From: Alphaproteobacteria bacterium
GTDB taxonomy: Bacteria > Pseudomonadota > Alphaproteobacteria > Rhodobacterales > Rhodobacteraceae
DNA length: 64,000 bases
Assembly: GCA_030429495.1 (NCBI GenBank)
Contig: JAUIFH010000002.1
Location: 62,001-126,000 of the forward strand
Reading direction: 5' to 3'
Part shown: positions 56,651 through 64,000 of the stretch, one piece after another
How positions within the stretch are numbered: the first letter of the stretch is position 1
Layout: the number at the start of each line of letters is the position of its first letter
Translations under genes and position numbers: made by a program
Notes under the pieces: model-generated
What the model was told of the DNA's origin: nothing
Databases searched by the model: none
The model's input: only the letters and a program-made list of their open reading frames with translations

Positions 56651-57612
56651 TCCTTTCTGAGCGGGCGTGACAGAAGCGCGCTGACGGCCTCCGCCACGGT
56701 GATCTTGCCATCGACGAGTGCGGCGACCATTGTTGTCACCGGCATGTCTATTTCGTGCTTTTGCGCCAGAACAGACACTGCTTTAGCGGTTGCGGCCCCC
56801 TCGACCGTGATGCCGCTGTCGAAGGTCCGCCCCGCCCCCAGCGCCTCACCGAAGCGGAAGTTGCGCGATTGCGCGGATGTGCAGGTCAACACGAGATCGC
56901 CGAAGCCCGAAAGGCCGGCGAGCGTCTCTGCCCGCGCGCCAAGCGCCAGCGCCAGACGGTTCATCTCGGCAAAGCCCCTCGTCATCAGCGCCGCGCGCGC
57001 GCTGTCTCCGAGGCCGGCGCCGATGACCGTGCCGGCGGCGATGGCCACGACGTTCTTCAACGCCCCGCCCAACTCGGCGCCCAGCGTGTCGTCGGTCCGG
57101 TAAAGCCGCAAGGCCGGGGTAGAGAGCGCCGCCTGCAACCGTGCAGCGCCGGCCTCATCCGTGCAGGCAAGCGTCAGTGCGGTCGGAAGGCCGCGCGCGA
57201 TATCGGCGGCAAAGCTGGGTCCGGTCAGAACCGCCGGCAGCGCGGCGGGGCAGGCGGCGGCGATGATCGCGGTCGGGCCGCGACCGGAAGCCAGGTCCAC
57301 CCCTTTCGCACAGGCGACAAGGGCGCGGCCGTCAAGCTGGCGGGAATGAGCGGCGAGGAACCCGGCCATCTGCTGCATGGGAACAGCCAACAATACGATG
57401 TCCGCACTGTCGAAATTGCCGATTTCTGTTGAAACAGACACGGATTCCGGCAGGTCAACGCCGGGCAACCGCTTTTCGTTCAGCCGCGTTTCCTGCATCT
57501 TTTGTGCCTGCGCGGCATCGCGCGCCCAGAGGCCGACAGTCGCGCCGTCGCGCGCCAGTGCGACCGCCAGCGCGGTTCCGAATGCGCCGGCGCCAAGAAC
57601 CGCGACATTCAT
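56647..57612 (-). CDS. gpsA: Glycerol-3-phosphate dehydrogenase (NAD(P)+)
   Basis: The 321-residue enzyme makes sn-glycerol-3-phosphate for phospholipids. It opens with the Rossmann motif [14 protein letters not shown], has CAKGVD and [10 protein letters not shown], and the catalytic Lys in [13 protein letters not shown] (about residue 185). The start at 57612 overlaps the tsaD stop. An EVE-YciI-gpsA-tsaD cluster is conserved in Rhodobacterales. Confidence 0.97.
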   Translation of the reverse strand: MNVAVLGAGAFGTALAVALARDGATVGLWARDAAQAQKMQETRLNEKRLPGVDLPESVSVSTEIGNFDSADIVLLAVPMQQMAGFLAAHSRQLDGRALVACAKGVDLASGRGPTAIIAAACPAALPAVLTGPSFAADIARGLPTALTLACTDEAGAARLQAALSTPALRLYRTDDTLGAELGGALKNVVAIAAGTVIGAGLGDSARAALMTRGFAEMNRLALALGARAETLAGLSGFGDLVLTCTSAQSRNFRFGEALGAGRTFDSGITVEGAATAKAVSVLAQKHEIDMPVTTMVAALVDGKITVAEAVSALLSRPLRKE

Positions 57613-58703
57613 GCCTTGGCCCCCTTCTTCCCGGCGCCCAGCAATGCCGGCGCCGTGCGGTCCAGCGGCCATCGTGGCCGTGCGACAAGATCGGACCCGT
57701 CGAAAAGGCCCAGCCGGAACCGTTCGATCCCGGCCCAGGCGATCATCGCGGCATTGTCGGTGCAAAGCGCAAGCGGCGGCGCGGTGAAGCGTAGCCCGGA
57801 CTCGTGACAAACAGTCTCTAATCCTGCCCGAATGGCCCCATTCGCCGCCACGCCGCCAGCCACCGCAAAGACCGGATCGGACGGGCCATGACCAAGATAG
57901 GCGGCGATCGCCCGGCGCGATTTCTCGGTCAGCACATCGGCAATGGCGGCCTGGAAGCCGGCGCAAAGGTCGGCGCGGTCGCCCGTGGTCAGGCCGCCCT
58001 TTTCGGCCACCACCGCATCGCGGGCACGCAGCAGCGCTGTCTTCAGCCCCGAAAACGACAGGTCGCAGCCGGGCCGGTCGAGAAGCGGGCGCGGGAAGGC
58101 GAAGCGCGCCGGGTCGCCCGCCTTTGCCGCGCGCTCGACCTCCGGCCCGCCGGGCTGAGGCAGGCCAAGCAGGCGCGCGGTCTTGTCGAACGCCTCGCCG
58201 GGCGCGTCGTCGATCGTGCCGCCGAGGCGGGTGAAATCATCGGGCCCGTCTACGATCAGGAATTGGCAATGCCCGCCGGAGACCAAAAGCATCAGATAGG
58301 GAAAGGGCAGCCCGTCGGTCAGCCGCGGCGTCAGCGCATGACCGGCCAGATGGTTTACGCCGATCAGCGGCAGTCCCGCGCCCGCCGCGATGCCCTTGGC
58401 ACACATCACCCCGGCAAGAACGCCGCCGATCAGGCCCGGTCCGGCCGTGACCGCTACGGCATCCATCGCCGAAAGCGGCAGGCCGGTCGCGGAAAGCACC
58501 TCCTCGACGCAGAGGTCAATCTTCTCGACATGGGCGCGTGCGGCGATCTCAGGCACGACGCCACCGAACTCGGCATGCAGGGCGGTCTGGCCATGGACCG
58601 AGGAGGCCAGGATCTCCCCCCGGTCATCCGACAGCCGGACGATCGCGGCGGCGGTATCGTCGCAGCTGCTCTCAAGGCCAAGGATGGTGATCGTCTCGCT
58701 CAT
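57609..58703 (-). CDS. tsaD: tRNA threonylcarbamoyladenosine transferase TsaD
   Basis: The 364-residue ASKHA protein begins [18 protein letters not shown]. The metal-binding HxxxH lies in [13 protein letters not shown], followed by [28 protein letters not shown] and [11 protein letters not shown]. It makes the t6A37 modification on tRNAs reading ANN codons. The start at 58703 is the first ATG of the family's N-terminus. Confidence 0.98.
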   Translation of the reverse strand: MSETITILGLESSCDDTAAAIVRLSDDRGEILASSVHGQTALHAEFGGVVPEIAARAHVEKIDLCVEEVLSATGLPLSAMDAVAVTAGPGLIGGVLAGVMCAKGIAAGAGLPLIGVNHLAGHALTPRLTDGLPFPYLMLLVSGGHCQFLIVDGPDDFTRLGGTIDDAPGEAFDKTARLLGLPQPGGPEVERAAKAGDPARFAFPRPLLDRPGCDLSFSGLKTALLRARDAVVAEKGGLTTGDRADLCAGFQAAIADVLTEKSRRAIAAYLGHGPSDPVFAVAGGVAANGAIRAGLETVCHESGLRFTAPPLALCTDNAAMIAWAGIERFRLGLFDGSDLVARPRWPLDRTAPALLGAGKKGAKA

Positions 58704-58781
58704 GGCTCTGCCGGTTGCGTGATGCCCTTCCGGCAGGTAACACCGGGAGGGATGCCGCACAATCCCGGGGGGATTTTGAAT

Positions 58782-59495
58782 TTGGCCCGGCCGACCCTGC
58801 TGCTGACACGGCCCGAGGCGCAATCGCGCCACTTCGCGACAATCTTCCGCGCGCGCTTTGGCGCGGATTGGCCGGTTGTGCTTTCTCCCTTGACCACGAT
58901 CCAGTTCCTTGACCCCGGTCCGCTGCCCAACGGCGCCCGCGACCTGATTTTCACCTCGCAGAACGCTGTCCTTGCCTATGCGCGGCTGACGGGTGCCCGC
59001 GCGGGAAAGGCGTGGTGCGTCGGAAAGGCGACGGAAGCCGCCGCGCAAGCGGCGGGCTTTGAAACCTGTGCGGGGCCGGGTGACGGCGCCGGGCTGGCGA
59101 AGGCGATCAAGGCGAATGGGGCGGGTCGCACCTTCGTCTATCCGCGTCCCGTCCATGCCGCCCGCGACGTTGCCGCTGAATTGAATTCCGCCGGAATAGA
59201 CACTGTTTCGCTTGTTGTCTACGATCAGGTCCTGTCGCCACCGACTGCCGAGGCGCAGGGTGTGATGCAGGCCGCCGCACCGGTTCTGATGCCGCTTTTC
59301 TCGCCCCGTTCGGCACGCGCGGCCGGGTTGGCTTTTCGCGATATTCATGCGCCGCTCTACGTTGCCGCGCTCAGTGACGCCGTTGCCGAGGCGTCCGGCC
59401 TGCCGGCCCGTTACATCGCCACGGCGGCCGAGCCGATCGGTGACGCGATGCTGGATGCGCTTGGCGCGCTCATTGACGCAGCCAACACGGCTTGA
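58782..59495 (+). CDS. hemD: Uroporphyrinogen-III synthase
   Basis: The 237-residue enzyme closes the tetrapyrrole ring. It opens [16 protein letters not shown] and later has [21 protein letters not shown] and [10 protein letters not shown], all typical of HemD. TTG at 58782 with GGGGGGA 8 bases before is the best start; ATG at 58752 would add 10 residues. The frame runs on upstream as a shadow of tsaD. It is divergent from tsaD. Confidence 0.92.
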   Translation: MARPTLLLTRPEAQSRHFATIFRARFGADWPVVLSPLTTIQFLDPGPLPNGARDLIFTSQNAVLAYARLTGARAGKAWCVGKATEAAAQAAGFETCAGPGDGAGLAKAIKANGAGRTFVYPRPVHAARDVAAELNSAGIDTVSLVVYDQVLSPPTAEAQGVMQAAAPVLMPLFSPRSARAAGLAFRDIHAPLYVAALSDAVAEASGLPARYIATAAEPIGDAMLDALGALIDAANTA

Positions 59496-59576
59496 GGGGT
59501 TGCCGTCCGGCGTCTAGATTGGTCGGGTGATGTCGCTTCGGCGGGTGGTCGCAACGATCCAGGAGGGGGAACGCCC

Positions 59577-60941
59577 GTGGCAAGACCGCGTAAGAGTAAG
59601 ACCGAGACCCTGAAGGACACGGACGAGGCCGCATCTGCGGCCGGGGACAAACCGGAGATCGAGGTGGCCGGCGCCCCGGCGGACGCGCCATCGGAGGCCG
59701 CGAAGGACGATGTGGTCGAGGCCGCACCTTCCGGGGACGCGATGCCGGACGAGGTTGCCGCGGCCGAAGAAGCGGCGCCTGCGATGACAGACGATGCCGG
59801 CATTCCCGACGCGCCGGAGCCAGAGCCCGAACCTCAGCCACAGACGGCACCGGAACGCGAACCTCAACCAGTTTCGGCGGCGACGCCCGCCCCGCGCGGT
59901 CCCGGATTCTTCCCGCTTGCGTTGGGCGGCGCGGTGGCTGCCGGCCTCAGCTTCGGGGCGGCGGCCTATGTGTTGCCGCCCTACCTGAAACCCTCGGTGC
60001 CGCCCGAGCAGATCGCGGCGCTGGTCGAGCAGGTGCGCGTCCAGAGCGAGCGTGCCGAGGCACTCGCGGCAGAGATCGAGACCCTGAAGGCGGACCCGGC
60101 GGCGGATGCGCAGGCCGCGCGTGTCGAAAAGGTATCGCGCGATGTCGATGCGTTGCGTGAAACGGCCGGAACGCTCGACGATCGGCTGGTCCAGCAGGCG
60201 CAGCGCCTTTCATCGGTCGATGCGCGCCTGAACACGGTCGAGAAGCGCCCGGTGGCCGATGGCGCGGCCTCGGCGACCGCGCTTACGGCGTTCGGGCGCG
60301 AAATGGCCGAACTGCGAGATCAGGTCGAGGCGCAGCGGCTGGAAACGAAATCCGCCGAGGACGCGATCGCGGCGGCCGTCGAGGCAGCGACGGCGCGCAT
60401 CAAGACGGCCGAGGATGAGGCTGCCTCCCTCCACGAGGAGGCCGAGGCCGCCGCCCGCTCCGCCGCGATGCGCGGCGCTGTCGGCCGCCTGCGCGCGGCG
60501 CTGGAAACCGGCACGTCGCTCGGCGACGGCCTGGCGGAGCTGAAGGCGGCCGGGGTGGAGGTTCCTCCGGCCCTCGCCGAGCAGGAGCAGGGCGTACCCA
60601 GCGTGGCAGCCTTGCGCGACGCATTTCCGCCCGCCGCCCGCGCCGCGCTGGCGGCGTCGTTGAAGGAAACGGCCGGCGGCGGCACATGGGATCGCGTGGG
60701 TGCGTTCTTCCGCAGCCAGTCAGGTGCGCGCTCCCTTAGCCCGCGTGCCGGCGACGACCCCGACGCGGTCCTGTCGCGCGCCGAGGCGGCACTGGGGGCC
60801 GGTGATCTTGCCATGGCGATCACGGAAATCGCGGCCCTGCCCGAAACTGGGCAGGCACGCATGGCCGAATGGGTGACCCTTGCCAACCGCCATATCGCCG
60901 CGTCGGACGCGGTGGCGGCGCTGGCCGAGAGTATGGAGTGA
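59577..60941 (+). CDS. Mitofilin-like inner membrane protein
   Basis: The 454-residue protein starts at GTG 59577 behind AGGAGGGGGA. An acidic Ala/Pro-rich region (1-105) is followed by one transmembrane helix (about 110-132), a long coiled coil (about 140-300) and the C-terminal mitofilin-like part (FPPAARAALAASLKET). Alphaproteobacterial homologues of Mic60, near hem genes, shape intracytoplasmic membranes. Position between hemD and hemY is conserved. Confidence 0.88.
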   Translation: MARPRKSKTETLKDTDEAASAAGDKPEIEVAGAPADAPSEAAKDDVVEAAPSGDAMPDEVAAAEEAAPAMTDDAGIPDAPEPEPEPQPQTAPEREPQPVSAATPAPRGPGFFPLALGGAVAAGLSFGAAAYVLPPYLKPSVPPEQIAALVEQVRVQSERAEALAAEIETLKADPAADAQAARVEKVSRDVDALRETAGTLDDRLVQQAQRLSSVDARLNTVEKRPVADGAASATALTAFGREMAELRDQVEAQRLETKSAEDAIAAAVEAATARIKTAEDEAASLHEEAEAAARSAAMRGAVGRLRAALETGTSLGDGLAELKAAGVEVPPALAEQEQGVPSVAALRDAFPPAARAALAASLKETAGGGTWDRVGAFFRSQSGARSLSPRAGDDPDAVLSRAEAALGAGDLAMAITEIAALPETGQARMAEWVTLANRHIAASDAVAALAESME

Positions 60942-60948
60942 TGCTGGT

Positions 60949-62436
60949 ATGATCTGGTCCTTCGTCAAGATTGTCCTCTTCGTCGCAGTCGTGGCCGCGC
61001 TTACGCTCGGCGCCGGGCACCTCGCTGAAACCGGCGGCGGCATCCGCGTCTCCTTCGCGGATACGGAGTTCAACCTGGGTCCCGTGCAGGCGGTCGTCGG
61101 CTTGCTGCTGCTGCTGCTCGCGATGTGGCTGTTCCTGAAGCTCCTCGGCCTCATCGTTGCGGTGATGCGGTTTCTCAACGGTGACGAGACGGCGGTCAGC
61201 CGCTATTTCGACCGCAACCGCGAACGCAAGGGATTTCAGGCACTGGCCGACGGTTTGATGGCGCTGGCATCCGGCGAGGGGCGCGCGGCGATGGCCCAGG
61301 CAACGCGGGCCGAAAAGTTCCTGCGCCGCCCGGAACTCACCAACCTGATCACCGCGCAGGCGGCCGAACTGACCGGCGACACCCGGCGCGCGACGGATGT
61401 TTACAAGCGCCTCCTCGCCGATGATCGCACACGGTTCGTCGGCGTTCGCGGCCTGATGAAGCAGAAACTGGCCGAGGGCGATACCGACACGGCGCTGAAG
61501 CTCGCGGAAAAGGCATTCTCGCTGAAGCCCCGGCACGAAGACGTGCAGGACACATTGCTGCAGCTTCAGGCGTCCAAGGGCGACTGGAAGGGTGCGCGCC
61601 AGGTTCTGGGTACCAAGCTGAAACAGGGTCTGTTGCCGCGCGATGTCCATCGTCGGCGCGACGCCGTTCTCGCGCTTCAGGAGGCCAAAGAGGTCTTCTC
61701 GGACGACGCGCCGATCGAGGCGCGTGAAGCCGCGATCGAAGCCAACCGCCTATCACCGGACCTGATCCCGGCGGCGGTTCTTGCGGCGCAGAGCTACATC
61801 CAGTCAGGCAAGCCGAAATACGCGGCGCGCGTGCTGAAGAAGGCCTGGGGCGCGCAGCCCCATCCCGATCTCGGCGCGGCCTTTGCGGCCATCGCGCCCG
61901 ACGAGACGCCGGCGCAGCGCCTGAAGCGGTTCGGGACATTGCTGTCAGCCGCGCCCGACCACGAGGAATCGCGTCTCTTGCGCGCCGAACTGAACATCGC
62001 GGCAGAGGATTTTCCCGCCGCGCGCCGCGCCCTCGGTGATCTGGCCGAAACCCATCCGACCGCCCGCAGCCTGACCATCATGGCTGCCATCGCACGGGGC
62101 GAGGGCGAGGACGATGCGCTGGTGCGCGGCTGGCTGACGCGGGCGCTGACCGCGAGCCGTGGCAAGCAATGGGTTTGCGACAAATGCCATGCGGTCCATG
62201 CCGATTGGGCGCCGGCCTGCGAGAATTGCGGCGGTTTCGACACGCTGAGCTGGCGCGAACCGCCGCAGAGCGCCACGCCGATGCCGAACGGGGCGGACAT
62301 GCTGCCGCTGATCGTCGGCCATCCGGCCGAACCCGATGTGCCCGAGCCTGAATCCCTGCCTGCCGAGGCCGTCGAAGAACCCGTGAGCGAGGCCGTGATC
62401 CTTGATGAGGAAGTCGGTCAAAAAGGCCGAAATTAG
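60949..62436 (+). CDS. hemY: HemY-like TPR membrane protein with C-terminal zinc ribbon
   Basis: The 495-residue protein has two N-terminal membrane helices (IWSFVKIVLFVAVVAALTLG; LLLLLLAMWLFLKLLG) with the HemY_N domain. TPR repeats (about 110-400) follow, then a rubredoxin-like ribbon CDKCHAVHADWAPACENCGG (about 412-431), and an acidic tail. It is the HemY of heme gene clusters, not protoporphyrinogen oxidase. The start at 60949 lies 7 bp after the mitofilin gene's stop. Confidence 0.9.
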   Translation: MIWSFVKIVLFVAVVAALTLGAGHLAETGGGIRVSFADTEFNLGPVQAVVGLLLLLLAMWLFLKLLGLIVAVMRFLNGDETAVSRYFDRNRERKGFQALADGLMALASGEGRAAMAQATRAEKFLRRPELTNLITAQAAELTGDTRRATDVYKRLLADDRTRFVGVRGLMKQKLAEGDTDTALKLAEKAFSLKPRHEDVQDTLLQLQASKGDWKGARQVLGTKLKQGLLPRDVHRRRDAVLALQEAKEVFSDDAPIEAREAAIEANRLSPDLIPAAVLAAQSYIQSGKPKYAARVLKKAWGAQPHPDLGAAFAAIAPDETPAQRLKRFGTLLSAAPDHEESRLLRAELNIAAEDFPAARRALGDLAETHPTARSLTIMAAIARGEGEDDALVRGWLTRALTASRGKQWVCDKCHAVHADWAPACENCGGFDTLSWREPPQSATPMPNGADMLPLIVGHPAEPDVPEPESLPAEAVEEPVSEAVILDEEVGQKGRN

Positions 62437-62479
62437 GGCTACACACCCGCGCGCGATGATGCTATCAGCCCGCCACCAG

Positions 62480-62520
62480 GCCGGTGTAGCTCAGCTGGTA
62501 GAGCACGTCATTCGTAATGA
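62480..62520 (+). other. 5' half of tRNA-Thr(CGT), broken in the anticodon stem
   Basis: GCCGGTG acceptor strand, TAGCTCAGCTGGTAGAGCA D-arm and anticodon CGT in TTCGTAA match a bacterial tRNA-Thr. Pairing in the anticodon stem holds for three pairs and then fails, and no T-arm follows. The break after tRNA position 41 is a usual crossover point for tyrosine recombinases. No intact copy of this gene lies in the window. Confidence 0.85.
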
Positions 62521-62565
62521 GTGACGCCGTGCGCGATTATACCAACAACATCAAGTCGTTAGGTG

Positions 62566-62591
62566 TTTTCGAGAATCCGGTTTTCGAGAAT
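62566..62591. repeat. Tandem TTTTCGAGAAT repeats
   Basis: Two exact 11-mers at 62566-62576 and 62581-62591 are spaced by 15 bp, with a partial third (TTTCGAGGAT) at 62592-62603. They lie 46 bp inside the tRNA break, where recombinase or excisionase arm sites are often found. Confidence 0.5.
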
Positions 62592-62779
62592 GTTTCGAGG
62601 ATTTGCAGGTGCGCGCCCATGAGCGACGCTATGTCATCGGGAAAATGGTTGATTCGGTGTTGGTTCGACTCACCAGCGCAGGCATAACGGGCCAAGCGCC
62701 TGAAATCGAATCACTTTAAGTCATTGAGTCAAGACCTATTTTTTGATTCAATATCAGCAGCTTCGGAGGGACATGCGGG

Positions 62780-63625
62780 ATGACGATATGCGTGGCAGTA
62801 AAGGTGCAGGACTGCATCGTATTCGCTGCCGACAGCACGTCTTCGCTTTCCGCAGTCGTGAACGGGCAACAGGTGACGATCAACACCTATGACCATGCCA
62901 ACAAGCTCTACAATTTGAGAAAAGGCTTACCAATCGCGGCAATGGTGGCTGGTATCGGCAACTTCGGAGCCTCTTCAATCGCGACAGTCTCAAAGGACTT
63001 CCGTGCGCTCCTATCGACGGAGGGGAGCGAATATTACGTAAATCCGGAGAACTACACGATAGAAGAAGTCGTGCAGTCGGCGCGCAAGTACTTCTACGAA
63101 GATCGCTTTAAGGCCATCACACCCACGCCAACGGGGACTTTCCAATGTTGGATTGGCGGCTACTCCCACGGCCAAGACATCGGCGAGATTTGGCGCTTCC
63201 AAATCGACAACGGCGCGCTGGGCGACGCCGTCTGTGAGGCCGATACGACTGTCACCTCAACCATCTCGTGGGGCGGCGCGCCAGAAGCCATCAATCGCTT
63301 GGTCTTGGGATACAGCCAAGAACTCGGAAAGGCTCTCGTGGCGAATGGAATGGAACAAGCGAAGGTCCCGCAGGCCATACAGGAGATCGGCAGGCACACC
63401 CAAGCCAATCTGGTCAATCCTGCAATGCCGACCGCGGACGCTATCGACCTTGCGAGGTTCTTGGCTGAAACGACAAAGCAGTTTGTCCGTTTTTTACCCG
63501 GCAGCAACTCCGTCGGCGGCAACATCGACATCGCGACCATCACGAAGCACGAGAACTTCAAGTGGGTTGCTCGAAAGCACTTCTACTCACCCTCTTTGAA
63601 TCCATTGGAGACGGACCATGCCTGA
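62780..63625 (+). CDS. Proteasome-fold Ntn-hydrolase-like protein
   Basis: The 281-residue protein starts MTICVAVKVQDCIVFAADS. It resembles HslV (TTIVxVRRxGxVVxAGDG): after Met removal the first residue is Thr, Asp falls at position 17, and a Lys-containing KLYNLRKGLPIAAMVAG follows (position 41, compare K33 of HslV), the catalytic triad of N-terminal threonine peptidases. The GGREGG at 62765-62770 supports this exact start (the ATG at 62773 is out of frame). The partner HslU-type ATPase is absent. It may be a peptidase or a related hydrolase; the role is unknown. A 57-residue gene overlaps its stop. Confidence 0.75.
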   Translation: MTICVAVKVQDCIVFAADSTSSLSAVVNGQQVTINTYDHANKLYNLRKGLPIAAMVAGIGNFGASSIATVSKDFRALLSTEGSEYYVNPENYTIEEVVQSARKYFYEDRFKAITPTPTGTFQCWIGGYSHGQDIGEIWRFQIDNGALGDAVCEADTTVTSTISWGGAPEAINRLVLGYSQELGKALVANGMEQAKVPQAIQEIGRHTQANLVNPAMPTADAIDLARFLAETTKQFVRFLPGSNSVGGNIDIATITKHENFKWVARKHFYSPSLNPLETDHA

Positions 63626-63791
63626 ACGTCTACCCATCGACCCTCAACCAAGACGTGACCTCGAACTCCCACCGCTGGTCAGCGCGCAACAAAAAGAAGG
63701 CGTCGCCTCAGCGAGAGAGCCGGAGCCGGTGAAAGGCGAGCCAAAGAATTTGTTTGCAGGCATGACCTTCGAAGGTGCGAACGGCTCCTAA
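63618..63791 (+). CDS. Overlapping 57-residue partner protein
   Basis: The frame begins MPERLPIDPQPRRDLELPPL at 63618, overlapping the Ntn-like gene's last codons, so it is translationally coupled. It is Pro/Glu-rich, probably unstructured except the C-terminal NLFAGMTFEGANGS. No membrane span or known domain. Coupling suggests that it works with the Ntn-hydrolase-like protein, for example as substrate, inhibitor or adaptor. Confidence 0.6.
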   Translation: MPERLPIDPQPRRDLELPPLVSAQQKEGVASAREPEPVKGEPKNLFAGMTFEGANGS

Positions 63792-63822
63792 GGAACGCGC
63801 GGTGCGGGACGGTAGGAAGATG

Positions 63823-63898
63823 TGGTGCCTCAAGAGGGACTCGAACCCCCGACCTACTATTTACGAAACAGTTGCTCTACCAGCTGAGCTATTGAGGC
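63823..63898 (-). tRNA. tRNA-Thr (CGT), element-borne
   Basis: A complete 76-base tRNA with acceptor GCCTCAA/TTGAGGC, D-arm AGCTGGTA, anticodon loop TTCGTAA (CGT), T-arm GGTTCGAGTCC and encoded CCA. Its acceptor stem differs from the broken tRNA-Thr at 62480, so it is an independent gene. It has the same anticodon as that broken gene. Confidence 0.95.
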
Positions 63899-63899
63899 G

Positions 63900-63930
63900 A
63901 CAGGCGCTCATTTAACGGCTGAGCGCCTGT
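63900..63930. terminator. Perfect 11-bp stem-loop
   Basis: ACAGGCGCTCA (63900-63910) pairs with TGAGCGCCTGT (63920-63930) around a 9-base loop. It lies between the partial minus-strand gene and the tRNA. No T-run is seen, so it may terminate or process the transcript. Confidence 0.55.
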
Positions 63931-63944
63931 CGCGCAAGGCAGAA

Positions 63945-64000
63945 TCAGAACGGGATTTCCTCGTCGCCATCACATGAGAAGACACCCACTTCCGCATCAC
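63945..64000 (-). CDS. 3' end of a gene with SSB-like C-terminal tail
   Basis: Only the last 18 codons are in the window. The reading DAEVGVFSCDGDEEIPF before the stop has the acidic D/E-x-I-P-F tip used by single-stranded-DNA-binding proteins to recruit partners. Its identity beyond that tail cannot be judged. Confidence 0.55.
   Translation of the reverse strand, partial: DAEVGVFSCDGDEEIPF

Larger units (their letters stand above)
62437..62779. other. Border of a mobile element, left junction
   Basis: This 343-bp region has no gene. It contains the tRNA-Thr fragment at 62480-62520, then AT-richer DNA with short direct repeats (62566-62591), and the promoter region of the gene at 62780. Confidence 0.6.

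Noticed and set aside
57888-58781. Upstream extension of the hemD frame
   Set aside because: It is antisense to tsaD; HemD likeness begins only at about 58785.

Overview
The window looks like part of a chromosome of a Rhodobacteraceae-type alphaproteobacterium. GC content is high, and the gene content and order fit that family: rimP-nusA-ylxR-infB, an argJ-mutT pair, regA followed by hvrA, hemD with a mitofilin-like gene and hemY, a DUF1127 protein, and L25 followed by pth. No phylogenetic search was run, so genus and species are left open.

Positions 1-9341 are an integrative element. It has a tyrosine recombinase and a tightly overlapping five-gene operon read leftwards: an AlpA-like DNA-binding protein, a 93-residue protein, a VRR-NUC nuclease, a winged-helix replication-initiator-like protein and a 219-residue protein. 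The initiator-like gene carries regularly spaced 12-bp iterons next to a T-rich tract inside its own reading frame, the layout of the lambda O/ori region. The operon is followed by the N-terminal three quarters or so of a DUF4011 superfamily 1 helicase, a family linked to phage defence, which runs off the left edge.

Positions 9731-16784 hold a GntR/UTRA regulator and a divergent operon for uptake and breakdown of fructosamines (Amadori compounds): FrlB-like deglycase, FrlD-like kinase and a four-gene ABC sugar importer. A 48-bp piece of the 3' half of initiator tRNA lies at 17301-17348, as expected for the far attachment site of an island.

Positions 17915-28028 begin with the homogentisate pathway (hmgA, maiA, fahA) and a divergent MarR regulator with two candidate operators. 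Next comes an unusual signalling operon: a periplasmic haem-binding Tll0287-like sensor, a hybrid histidine kinase, and a receiver domain fused to an EamA transporter. A tRNA-Ser ends the stretch.

Positions 28213-62436 are mainly core chromosome: ychF, trpA, a ZIP transporter, lldD, rplY, pth, rimP-nusA-ylxR-infB, mutT/argJ, a parvulin, secA, regulators (LacI, RegA, HvrA, LysR), ahcY, gpsA, tsaD, hemD and hemY, with several small conserved proteins.

The right end (62480-64000) looks like the border of a second mobile element. The 5' half of a tRNA-Thr(CGT) breaks off in the anticodon stem at 62520. Inside the element are a proteasome-fold Ntn-hydrolase-like gene, an overlapping 57-residue partner, a complete different tRNA-Thr(CGT), and the end of a gene with an SSB-like C-terminal tail.
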